Shown: piece by piece, positions 17,712 through 25,328 of the stretch
How positions within the stretch are numbered: position 1 is the stretch's first letter
How the letters are laid out: each line of letters begins with the position of its first letter
Assembly: GCF_014700075.1 (NCBI RefSeq)
Contig: NZ_JACXBU010000009.1
Location: forward strand, 62,001 to 126,000
Reading direction: 5' to 3'
Source of the DNA: Pseudomonas sp. JM0905a
GTDB lineage: Bacteria > Pseudomonadota > Gammaproteobacteria > Pseudomonadales > Pseudomonadaceae
DNA length: 64,000 bases
Position numbers and translations under genes: made by a program
Notes under the pieces: model-generated
What the model was told of the DNA's origin: nothing
What the model saw: only the letters and a program-made list of their open reading frames with translations
The model's database searches: none

Positions 17712-19040
17712 ATGGAAGCTTTTGTCGAGCAGTGGCTGCTGCTCCTCGGCGAGTTCGCCAGGAGCGATGGCATTCTGCAGGGTGCCTTCATGTTGCTGCC
17801 GGCCTTCCTGCTGCTGGAGCTGCCGCTCAACCTGCTGGTGCTGATCGGCGTCCTGCGCTGGTTCGTCCGCAAGCCGTTCGAGTTGCCCCAGCAGAGCACC
17901 TATCGGCCGCGGGTGTCCTGCATCATCACCTGCTACAGCGAGGGTCGGGACGTCCAGACGACCCTGCGCAGCCTGTGTGAGCAGACCTACCCCGGCTACA
18001 TCGAGATGATTCCGGTGGTGGACGGAGCGGCGGTGAACCAGCCCACCATGCAGGCCGTGCGGGACTTTCGCGTCGATCCGCAGCTCTATCCGCGACGCCT
18101 GTTGCGACCCATCGCCAAGTGGCAGCGCGGTGGCCGGGTCTCCTCCCTGAACGCGGGGCTGGCGCACTGCACCGGCGAAGTGGTGATGGCCCTGGACGGC
18201 GATACCTCCTTCGACAACGACATGGTCAGCCAGATGGTCCGTCATTTCGCCGACCCGGACGTCCCGGCCGTGGCAGGAAGCCTGCGAGTGCGCAATGCCC
18301 GGGCTTCGCTCACCACCGCCATGCAGGCGCTGGAGTATCAGTTGTCGATCCACATGGCCAAGATCGGCCTCAGCGAATGGAACCTGGTGAATAACGTATC
18401 CGGCGCGTTCGGCGCGTTTCGCCGCAGTTTCCTCGACAAGATCGGCGGCTGGGACACCCACACCGCGGAAGACCTGGACATCACCCTGCGGATCAAGAAC
18501 TACTTCGGCCGCAGGCCCCTGCGCATTCCCTTCGAGCCCGGCGCCATCGGCCATACCGACGCACCCGTGACCTTCCTGCAGTTCCTCAAGCAGCGCCTGC
18601 GCTGGGACGGTGACCTGTACTTCCTCTACATTCGCAAGCACCGGCACAGCTTCAATCCGCGCCTGCTGGGCTGGCCGAACTTCCTGATGACCCTGATCAC
18701 CGGCTTCTTCTTTCAGCTGGTACTGCCTTTCATCATCGCCGGCTACTGCCTGGCCGGGCCCCTGGTGCTGCCCTGGCCGCGCTTCCTGGCCCTGGCCGCG
18801 CTCATCTATCTGGTCTATCTGGGCATGACGCTGTTGCTCTATGTGGCCATGCTGGCCCTGGTGTCCGAGCGGCCGCGCATGGACCTGCGATTGTTCCCTG
18901 TGGTCTTCGTCTTCCCGCTGTTCATGCTGGTCATGCGCATGTGGAGCGCGGTGGCCATGCTCAACGAGGCCCTGCGTCGCGGCCATGAGGAAACCAGCAT
19001 GGCGCCCTGGTGGGTGCTGCGTAGGGCCAAGAGGTTCTGA
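17712..19040 (+). CDS. Processive family 2 glycosyltransferase (polysaccharide synthase-like)
   Basis: A 442-residue inner-membrane GT2 of the BcsA/PgaC/HasA architecture. One transmembrane segment lies at about 25-52, the cytoplasmic GT-A domain at 65-310, and three or four helices at about 320-415. Catalytic motifs of processive enzymes are all present: DGD at 162-164, the base motif TAED at 251-254 and QRLRW at 294-298. There is no PilZ domain, so c-di-GMP control would have to come through another protein, such as the degenerate GGDEF protein just upstream. It is separated by 4 nt from the TolC-like gene. The sugar donor cannot be deduced. Confidence 0.9.
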   Translation: MEAFVEQWLLLLGEFARSDGILQGAFMLLPAFLLLELPLNLLVLIGVLRWFVRKPFELPQQSTYRPRVSCIITCYSEGRDVQTTLRSLCEQTYPGYIEMIPVVDGAAVNQPTMQAVRDFRVDPQLYPRRLLRPIAKWQRGGRVSSLNAGLAHCTGEVVMALDGDTSFDNDMVSQMVRHFADPDVPAVAGSLRVRNARASLTTAMQALEYQLSIHMAKIGLSEWNLVNNVSGAFGAFRRSFLDKIGGWDTHTAEDLDITLRIKNYFGRRPLRIPFEPGAIGHTDAPVTFLQFLKQRLRWDGDLYFLYIRKHRHSFNPRLLGWPNFLMTLITGFFFQLVLPFIIAGYCLAGPLVLPWPRFLALAALIYLVYLGMTLLLYVAMLALVSERPRMDLRLFPVVFVFPLFMLVMRMWSAVAMLNEALRRGHEETSMAPWWVLRRAKRF

Positions 19041-19044
19041 GTTC

Positions 19045-21129
19045 ATGATTCGTCCATTTCTTTTCTGCGCACTGCTGCTGGCCGCCGGCATGGTCCGGGC
19101 CGACGTGCTGCCGTTGGCCCAGGTGCTGGACCGCGCCGAAGACGGGGCCGCGCTGCAGGCCAAGGCGGCCGAGCTGCGGGCGCTGGATGCACTCAAGGAA
19201 CAGCGCGAAGCCGAGGCGGGCTGGCAGTGGTTCGGCTCTGGCAGTACCGGGCACTACCACGAACTGGTGACCGAAGACCTGCGTGACGACTATTACGGGC
19301 GTGACCTGGCCCTCGGCCTGCGCCACCCGCTACTCGGCAGCCTGCGTCGGCAAGTGCAGGCCGTATCGGCGGTGGAGCTTGAGCAGCAGCGGCAGCAGGC
19401 GCAGCGCCTGTTGCGCCTGGCGGAGCAACGGCTGGCCTTACGCAGCGCCTACGCCGACTGGTGGCGTGCCGAGCAGGAAGAGCGCTGGTGCAAGGGGCTG
19501 CTGCCCGCATCCCAGACGGCTCGCGAACGCCTGGCCCGGCGTCAGCAGGGCGGCTGGCTGCTGCCTTCGCAGGCGCGGTTGCTGGACGGCCAATGGCAGG
19601 GTCTCCAGCAGCGTTGCCGGCAGAGCGCGCTCCTGGTGGACGACACCCGCGCCAGCCTGGCCGGGTTGGCGGATATGGAGATTGGTCCTGGTCAGCAGGC
19701 CGAAGCGGAATCGCTGTCGACGCAAGTGTTGCCGCTGTCCAATTGGCGTCAGGCCCTGGAGGGGCACCCGCGCCTGCAGGAGAGACAGGACGAACTGCGC
19801 CACGCCGAGCGCAATCGGCAATCGCCCTGGTACGAGAGCGTCGACTCAAGCTTCAGCGTTGCGCAGAGCTACGAGTCACGCAGCGGCGCCAGCAAGAGTG
19901 GCGACGGGCTGGTGGCCGCCCTCAGTCTGTCCGCGCCCTTCGACCTGATGAACTACGGCCGGGCCCGCAATCGCGAAGGTGAGGCGCGCCATCAAGCCGC
20001 CCTGGCGCAGCTGGAGGCCGAGCGCCAGCAATTGCTCCAGTCCCTTGGGCAGACCCTGCAGGCCCAACGCCAGGCAGCGCTGGACCTGGATCGAGAGCGC
20101 GAGCAGTTGGCCGTTGCAGACCAGGCCCTGCGGGAGCAGCGGCTGCGCGCCGAGCGCTCGGTTTCCGAGAGCCCGGCCGAGGAACTGGCTGTGGAACTTG
20201 AACGCTACAACAGCGGATTGCGCCTGATTGCCGCCTGGCACGCTGCCTGGCTGCGTGAAGCGGCCCTGCGTCTGTTCGTCGACGATGACCAGGCCCTGGC
20301 TGGCCTGCTGGGGCCGCAACGTCTCGACTGGACGGCCCCGGGTGTGGTTGGGGCGGCGTCGAAGGGCGTCGGCTCGACGGGCTGGAGCCAGGGTGTCTAC
20401 CTGTGGAAAAGCGGAGCATTGCTGAATCCCGCGACTCGTCACGCGGAACTGCGCGAACTGCGCCGCGCCGGCATGACGCGGTTGTACCTGGGGCTCGATG
20501 GTGGGCAGGTGGCCGACATCCCGGCCCTGCGCAAGCAACTGCAGGACACCCTTGATGACGCCCACGCTCAAGGCGTGCAGGTGGCCCTGCTGCTGGGGGA
20601 TCCCGCTTGGCTGGAGCCCGGTGGGCGCCAGGGTTTGCTGGATCTGCTCGGTGGGCTCAAGGGGCTGCCGTTCGATGCCCTGCACCTGGATCTTGAGGTG
20701 GAGCAACTCGGCTGGCCGGTGCCCGACCGCCGCTTGCGGGACTGGCTGGACACCCTGGGCGCCGTGTCCGGGGTCGTGTCCTGGCCGCTGGAGCTGTCCA
20801 GCCATCCCCGCTGGTTCGCCGAGCCAGTCGCCGGTGCGACTTGCGTGCCCTGTGCCCTGCCGAAGCGCGGCGTGCGGCAGGTCGACCTGATGATCTACAC
20901 CCGCAATCCCGCTCGCAGCGCCGAACTGGCGGAATCCATCGCCCGCCGCTGGCCGGCGCTGCGCTTCCGTCTGGCCCAGAGTGTCGAGCCCCAGCTACCG
21001 ACTGAGGAATCCTGGGCCGGGGCCTCGCGCACGCAGTTGCGGGAACAGCTCGAGCGTTGGCGCACGCGCCTGCAGCCCGCCGGTATCACCGGCGTCGACT
21101 GGCAGGATTGGACCCATTTTCCCCGTTGA
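19045..21129 (+). CDS. TolC-like outer-membrane factor fused to a C-terminal TIM-barrel/glycosidase-like domain
   Basis: A 694-residue exported protein (signal peptide 1-19, cleaved after VRA). Residues 20-420 look like one outer-membrane efflux protein: long helices with heptads (about 100-210 and 310-410) separated by a strand-rich stretch (VAALSLSAPFDLMNYGRARN, 289-308). After about residue 445 it changes to alternating strands and helices: VYLWKSGALL, TRLYLGLDGG, VQVALLLGD, DALHLDLEVEQ, VDLMIYTRN. The segment L546-E553 (HLDLEVE) resembles the catalytic strand of barrel glycoside hydrolases (HLDIEP-like). The frame is continuous, so this is one polypeptide. No BcsC/PgaA-like TPR is seen. 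Start 19045 follows the GT2 stop by 4 nt. Confidence 0.8.
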   Translation: MIRPFLFCALLLAAGMVRADVLPLAQVLDRAEDGAALQAKAAELRALDALKEQREAEAGWQWFGSGSTGHYHELVTEDLRDDYYGRDLALGLRHPLLGSLRRQVQAVSAVELEQQRQQAQRLLRLAEQRLALRSAYADWWRAEQEERWCKGLLPASQTARERLARRQQGGWLLPSQARLLDGQWQGLQQRCRQSALLVDDTRASLAGLADMEIGPGQQAEAESLSTQVLPLSNWRQALEGHPRLQERQDELRHAERNRQSPWYESVDSSFSVAQSYESRSGASKSGDGLVAALSLSAPFDLMNYGRARNREGEARHQAALAQLEAERQQLLQSLGQTLQAQRQAALDLDREREQLAVADQALREQRLRAERSVSESPAEELAVELERYNSGLRLIAAWHAAWLREAALRLFVDDDQALAGLLGPQRLDWTAPGVVGAASKGVGSTGWSQGVYLWKSGALLNPATRHAELRELRRAGMTRLYLGLDGGQVADIPALRKQLQDTLDDAHAQGVQVALLLGDPAWLEPGGRQGLLDLLGGLKGLPFDALHLDLEVEQLGWPVPDRRLRDWLDTLGAVSGVVSWPLELSSHPRWFAEPVAGATCVPCALPKRGVRQVDLMIYTRNPARSAELAESIARRWPALRFRLAQSVEPQLPTEESWAGASRTQLREQLERWRTRLQPAGITGVDWQDWTHFPR

Positions 21130-21137
21130 GTCAGGCC

Positions 21138-22178
21138 ATGAAGATTCGATTCTCCAGCCCCAAGGAACAGCAGCCCACTCAGGAGCAGGGGCTCAAGGTG
21201 CTCTACGCGCCCGGCAAGCGTCTGGCCTTCAAGCTGCGCTGGTACCTGATTCTGCTCGCGGTCACCAGTCCGCTGTTGTTCCTGGTCGGGCGCGAGTTCC
21301 TCGGCTTCTGGCTGATCGAGGCGCCGGTGCAGTTGCACCTGCCGTCCACCGAGCTGCGGGCGCGGGAGGCTGGACAGGTGGAACGCGTGCTGGTCAGGCC
21401 CGGCGACCGGGTGGAGGCCGGCCAGTTGCTGGTGAAGATGGATAACCCCGAGTGGCGTGCTCGCCTTGCCCTGCTCGGTGACCCCATCGCCCAGGCGCGG
21501 CGACCTGCCGGGAATCGACCCTTGCCGGAGCAGGAGCGCCAGGCCCTGGAACGCCTGCTGGCCAGCGCGGAGAGCCGCCTGGGACGCCTGCGCGGGCTGC
21601 TCGCCGCCGGTGCCGCGACCCGGGGTGAGGTGCAGCTGGCCCAGGACGAGCGGGACAGGCGCCAGCGTGACCTGGTGCAATTCGAGCGGCGAGAGTCGCT
21701 ACCGGTGGACGACACTCTGGAGCGTCAACGCCGACTGGAAAGCGACTGGCTGCAAGCACGTTTACATGGGCTGGAGCTGAAGGCCGGCGAGTCCGGAGTG
21801 ATCAGCGAGGTGCTGGTGGATGAGGGCGAAAACGTCGGCCCCGGGACGCCGCTGATGCGCCTGCAGCGTCTGGGCGACGCCGAACTGTGGGTCTATCTCG
21901 ACCCGCGGGATGCTGCCTATGCCTCTCCGGGCCAGCCCTTCCGGCTGCGCCTGCCGGATGGCACCTGGCTGCCTGCCGAGGTGGTGCGCATGGTGGAGGA
22001 CGCCGCTCCTGTGCCGGTCGAGCTGCGCGAGGCATTCAGCGCCCCGAGCCGCAACCTGCGCTTGCTGGCGCGGGTAAAAGGGGAGTGGCCGGCGTTCTGG
22101 CGTGTGGACCGCCTGGGGCTGAAGGCGCGCTTTCCCCATCGCTGGCGCTGGCTCGACAGCTGGGCCAGCGATAGCTGA
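21138..22178 (+). CDS. HlyD-type periplasmic adaptor (membrane fusion protein)
   Basis: A 346-residue inner-membrane adaptor. A cytoplasmic tail of about 34 residues is followed by a transmembrane helix (35-57). Two halves of a lipoyl/barrel-sandwich domain lie around residues 65-103 (REAGQVERVLVRPGDRVEAG) and 211-243 (GESGVISEVLVDEGENVG), with a helical hairpin between them (about 128-205) and a beta-barrel domain after (WVYLDPRDAAYASPGQPF). This is the family that links TolC-like channels to inner-membrane partners. No ABC or RND transporter gene is near; the partner is more likely the GT2 synthase. It starts 8 nt after the TolC-like stop and ends the operon. Confidence 0.85.
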   Translation: MKIRFSSPKEQQPTQEQGLKVLYAPGKRLAFKLRWYLILLAVTSPLLFLVGREFLGFWLIEAPVQLHLPSTELRAREAGQVERVLVRPGDRVEAGQLLVKMDNPEWRARLALLGDPIAQARRPAGNRPLPEQERQALERLLASAESRLGRLRGLLAAGAATRGEVQLAQDERDRRQRDLVQFERRESLPVDDTLERQRRLESDWLQARLHGLELKAGESGVISEVLVDEGENVGPGTPLMRLQRLGDAELWVYLDPRDAAYASPGQPFRLRLPDGTWLPAEVVRMVEDAAPVPVELREAFSAPSRNLRLLARVKGEWPAFWRVDRLGLKARFPHRWRWLDSWASDS

Positions 22179-22188
22179 GCCCCAGCGT

Positions 22189-23208
22189 TCAGCGCTCCGT
22201 CGCCTGACTCGCTAGCCAGTCCGGAATCCGCCGTTCCAGGTAATAGGCGGGTTTCTGCGGCGACCCTTCGACAAAGCCCACATGTCCGCCCCGAGGGTGC
22301 AGTTCCATGCGGGTGGTGGCCGAGAGTTCGTGGGCTTCCGGCAGGCTGTGGCGGAACACGAAGGGGTCGTCGGCCGACTGGATCAGCAGGGTAGGAATGC
22401 GGATGCCGCCCAGGTAGTAGCGGCTGGAGGCGCGGCGGTAGTAGTCGTGGGCGTCGTCGAAGCCGTGCAATGGCGCGGTGATGCGACCGTCGAAGTCCCA
22501 GAAGGTACGCATGCCTTCCAGCGAGCCGAGGCGTTCCAGGGTGGACAGGTGCTCGGTCTGCCCGTGGTGGGCGAACAGACGCTGCTTTTCCTTCACGTAG
22601 GCCACCATCTCGCGCATGAAGTGCGCCTGGTAGACCTTGGAGAAACCGAGGGCGATGCGGTCGGCGCACTGGTCCAGGCGATAGGGCACCGAGACCGCCA
22701 CGGCGCCCTGCAGGCCGCAGTCTTCCCCGGTTTCCCCCAGGTGCTTGAGCAGCACATTGCCACCCAGCGAATAGCCCACTGCGTAGAGCGGTGCCAGCGG
22801 ACGGCTGGCGCGCAGGTGGCGGATGGTGGCTGCCAGGTCCTCGCTGACGCCCGAGTGGTAGCCCCGGGGCAGCAGGTTGGGCTCGCCCGAGCATCCGCGC
22901 CAGTTGATGGCCACGCTGGCCCAGCCGCGAGAGGCCAGTTCCTGCTGCAGGCCGAGCACGTAGAGCGAGGAGGACGATCCGGTCAGGCCATGCAGGACCA
23001 GCACCAGGGGCGCGTCGGCCTCGTGGGGGCCATGCCAGTCCAGGTCGAGGAAGTCGCCGTCCTCCAGCCACAACCGCTCACGCTGCCGCTGGAGAGGCGG
23101 CGGCGTGCGGCAGAAGGGCGACCAGAGGGTCTGCAAGTGCGGGCCGGGCAACCACCAGGCCGGCTGGAAACTGGTGCGGGTGGTTACCGGCGAGTGGAAC
23201 GAGTTCAT
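22189..23208 (-). CDS. Alpha/beta-hydrolase, YheT family
   Basis: A 339-residue hydrolase of the YheT/ABHD1-3 family. The oxyanion region is LHGLTGSSSS and the nucleophile elbow is GYSLGGN; the acid and histidine lie in QSADDPF and PRGGHVGF. The PGPHLQTLW near the N-terminus is characteristic of the family. The biochemical substrate is not established; esterase or lipase activity is the usual guess. It converges on the exopolysaccharide-type operon with a gap of only 10 bp, and is read after rsmD on the reverse strand (15-bp gap). Confidence 0.9.
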   Translation of the reverse strand: MNSFHSPVTTRTSFQPAWWLPGPHLQTLWSPFCRTPPPLQRQRERLWLEDGDFLDLDWHGPHEADAPLVLVLHGLTGSSSSLYVLGLQQELASRGWASVAINWRGCSGEPNLLPRGYHSGVSEDLAATIRHLRASRPLAPLYAVGYSLGGNVLLKHLGETGEDCGLQGAVAVSVPYRLDQCADRIALGFSKVYQAHFMREMVAYVKEKQRLFAHHGQTEHLSTLERLGSLEGMRTFWDFDGRITAPLHGFDDAHDYYRRASSRYYLGGIRIPTLLIQSADDPFVFRHSLPEAHELSATTRMELHPRGGHVGFVEGSPQKPAYYLERRIPDWLASQATER

Positions 23209-23223
23209 CGGCGTGGCCGTCGG

Positions 23224-23841
23224 TCAGGCTGCAGGAGCGTCCCCGGCCGCACGCTGCCACAGGGCGTAGTAGACCTGACCGGCTTTCTTCTCGCGGTGCA
23301 GGCGCCAGTTGCCCGGCAGGCCCAGCGTGGAGGGCGGGTTCTCGCTTTCGGTATAGACCCAGGCGCGGGGTGCCAGCCAGCCGCGGTTTTCCAACAGGCC
23401 GCAAACGGGCTGCAGCAGGCCCTGGTTGAAAGGCGGGTCGAGGAACACCAGGTCGAAGGCGCTGGGCGGCTGGGCGTCCAGGTAGCGCAGGGCGTCGGTC
23501 TGCAATAGCTGGCCCGTGCCGCAGCGCAGGACGTCCAGATGGCCGCGCAGGGCGGCCACGGAGTCCGGGTTCAGATCCAGTGCCAGGCCTTCGGCGGCAC
23601 CGCGGGACAGGGCTTCCAGATAGAGCGCGCCGCTGCCGGCGAAGGGGTCGAGCACCCGCGCGCCTTCCACGTAGGGCGCCAGCCAGTTGAACAGAGTTTC
23701 ACGCACCCGGTCCGGCGTGGGGCGCAAGCCGGGACCGTCGGGGAAGGCAAAGCGCCGCGAGCGCCATTCGCCCCCGATGATGCGTAGCTGGCCCTGGCCG
23801 CCGTGATTCGGCTTGGCGGGTTTTGCGTTTGGCTTGCGCAT
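23224..23841 (-). CDS. rsmD: 16S rRNA (guanine966-N2)-methyltransferase RsmD
   Basis: RsmD methylates G966 of 16S rRNA in the 30S subunit. The 205-residue protein opens with a basic tail and then LRIIGGEWRSRRFAFP, the standard family start. The SAM-binding motif is VLDPFAGSGALYLEALSRGA and the catalytic motif FLDPPFNQGLL. Its ATG overlaps the stop codon of the M16 peptidase-like gene by one base, so it is translated from the same message. RsmD beside ftsY is a widespread bacterial arrangement. Confidence 0.96.
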   Translation of the reverse strand: MRKPNAKPAKPNHGGQGQLRIIGGEWRSRRFAFPDGPGLRPTPDRVRETLFNWLAPYVEGARVLDPFAGSGALYLEALSRGAAEGLALDLNPDSVAALRGHLDVLRCGTGQLLQTDALRYLDAQPPSAFDLVFLDPPFNQGLLQPVCGLLENRGWLAPRAWVYTESENPPSTLGLPGNWRLHREKKAGQVYYALWQRAAGDAPAA

Positions 23842-25328
23842 CAGTGCTCCGGTACGCCGGTGGGCATTTCGGCGGGCTTGTCGGTGGGAGGCGGCAGCTC
23901 CTTCTGGGTGACCGTCGGGCCGGCGGTGACGATGACGAACTGGTCGGGGGACAGGTGCTTGGCCATGGCGGCTTTCACCTGGGCCACGTCCAGCGCCTGG
24001 ACCTTGGCCATGAAGTCTTCCAGGTAGGTCAGCGGCAGGTCGTAGAAACCGATGGCGCCCAGCTGGCCGACGATGTCGGCGTTGCTCGCGGTGGACAGCG
24101 GGAAGCTGCCGGCGAGCTCACGCTTGGCATCGTCCAGCTCCTTCTGGGTCGGGCCTTCGGCCAGGTACTGGCGGACGATGTCCTGGATGAGCTTCAGGGT
24201 GCCCTGGCTCATTTCCGCGCGGGTCTGCAGGCCGATCATGAACGGGCCGCGCACTTGCATGGCGGTAAAGCCGGAGCTGACGCCGTAGGTCAGGCCGCGC
24301 TTCTCGCGCACTTCTTCCATCAGCCGGGTGCCGAAGCCGCCACCGCCGAGAATCTGGTTGCCCAGGTAGAGCGCGGCGTAGTCCGGGTCGTTCCGGTCGA
24401 TTCCGAGCTGGGCCAGCATCAGGTGGGTCTGCTTGGACGGGAACTCGATGTGGTTGAGACCGGGTTTCGGCGCCTGCGGTTCCGGCAGCTTGGCCAGTGC
24501 CGGGCCTTTCGGCAGGGCCTTGGAAACCTGGTTGGCGATGGCTTCGGCGTCGGCGCGGGACAGGTCGCCGACCAGGGCGATCACTACGTTGCCGGCGGCG
24601 TAAGCCTTCTGGTGGAAGGCGCGCATCTGGGCGACGGTGATGCCGGGTACGGATTTCTCGTCGCCTTCGCTCGGGTGGGCATAGGGATGCTGGCCGTAGA
24701 GCTTGTCGAAGAGCTCCAGGCCGGCGAGCTTGCCGGGGTTCTGCTTCTGGTACTCGAAGCCGGCGAGCATCTGGTTCTTGATCCGCGCCAGGGAGTCTTC
24801 GGGGAAGGTCGGCGCGCCGATCACCTGGGTGAACAGGTCCAGGGCCGGCTGGCGCTGCTCGGGGGCGGTGAGGCTGCGCAGGCTGGCGACGGCCATGTCG
24901 CGGTAGGCGCCGTTGCCGAATTCCGCGCCCAGGCCCTCGAAGCCTTCGGCGATGGCGGTGACGTCCTTGCCGGCCACGCCCTCGTTGAGCATCGCGTTGG
25001 TCATGGTCGCGAGGCCTGGGATGTCGCCGTCCTGGCTGCTGCCTGCGGCGAAGGTCAGGCGCAGGTCGAACATCGGCAGTTCGGGAGCGGCGACGAACAG
25101 TACCTTGGCGCCCTCGGCGGTGTTCCAGCTCTGGATGTCCAGGGTGCGGCGGGTGGGCGCCTTGCCGTCCAGTTCCGCCAGGGATTGCAGGCCTTGGGTC
25201 GGCGCCGGGGTGGCGGTTTCAGCGGTTGCGGTGGTGGCCGGGCGATTGGCGACGAAGGCCAGTACGCCGAGCAGGGCGATCAGGACCAGGCCGAGCAGGC
25301 CGTAACGCAGGCCGTTGCGCTCACTCAT
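23841..25328 (-). CDS. M16 family peptidase-like protein, non-catalytic partner
   Basis: A 495-residue pitrilysin/insulinase-like protein with an N-terminal membrane anchor or signal (YGLLGLVLIALLGVLAFV). The fold is M16 (LGNQILGGGGFGTRLMEEVREKRGLTYGV in the C-terminal half is the typical R/Y block). The HxxEH zinc motif is absent: the matching stretch reads DGDIPGLATMTNAMLNEG. This is the usual inactive half of a heterodimeric M16 protease; the active half is the next gene upstream, overlapping by 8 bp. Periplasmic location is inferred from the anchor. Confidence 0.92.
   Translation of the reverse strand: MSERNGLRYGLLGLVLIALLGVLAFVANRPATTATAETATPAPTQGLQSLAELDGKAPTRRTLDIQSWNTAEGAKVLFVAAPELPMFDLRLTFAAGSSQDGDIPGLATMTNAMLNEGVAGKDVTAIAEGFEGLGAEFGNGAYRDMAVASLRSLTAPEQRQPALDLFTQVIGAPTFPEDSLARIKNQMLAGFEYQKQNPGKLAGLELFDKLYGQHPYAHPSEGDEKSVPGITVAQMRAFHQKAYAAGNVVIALVGDLSRADAEAIANQVSKALPKGPALAKLPEPQAPKPGLNHIEFPSKQTHLMLAQLGIDRNDPDYAALYLGNQILGGGGFGTRLMEEVREKRGLTYGVSSGFTAMQVRGPFMIGLQTRAEMSQGTLKLIQDIVRQYLAEGPTQKELDDAKRELAGSFPLSTASNADIVGQLGAIGFYDLPLTYLEDFMAKVQALDVAQVKAAMAKHLSPDQFVIVTAGPTVTQKELPPPTDKPAEMPTGVPEH

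Noticed and set aside
20330-20420. Frameshift or gene fusion artefact between TolC-like and C-terminal domains
   Set aside because: The frame is open through the joint with no stop, no nearby alternative start with RBS, and codon use does not change. A true fusion is the simpler reading.
16315-22178. Horizontal acquisition of the four-gene operon by a recent mobile element
   Set aside because: Base composition and codon choice look like the neighbours, and no integrase, transposase, tRNA or direct repeat is at the borders. An older gain cannot be excluded.
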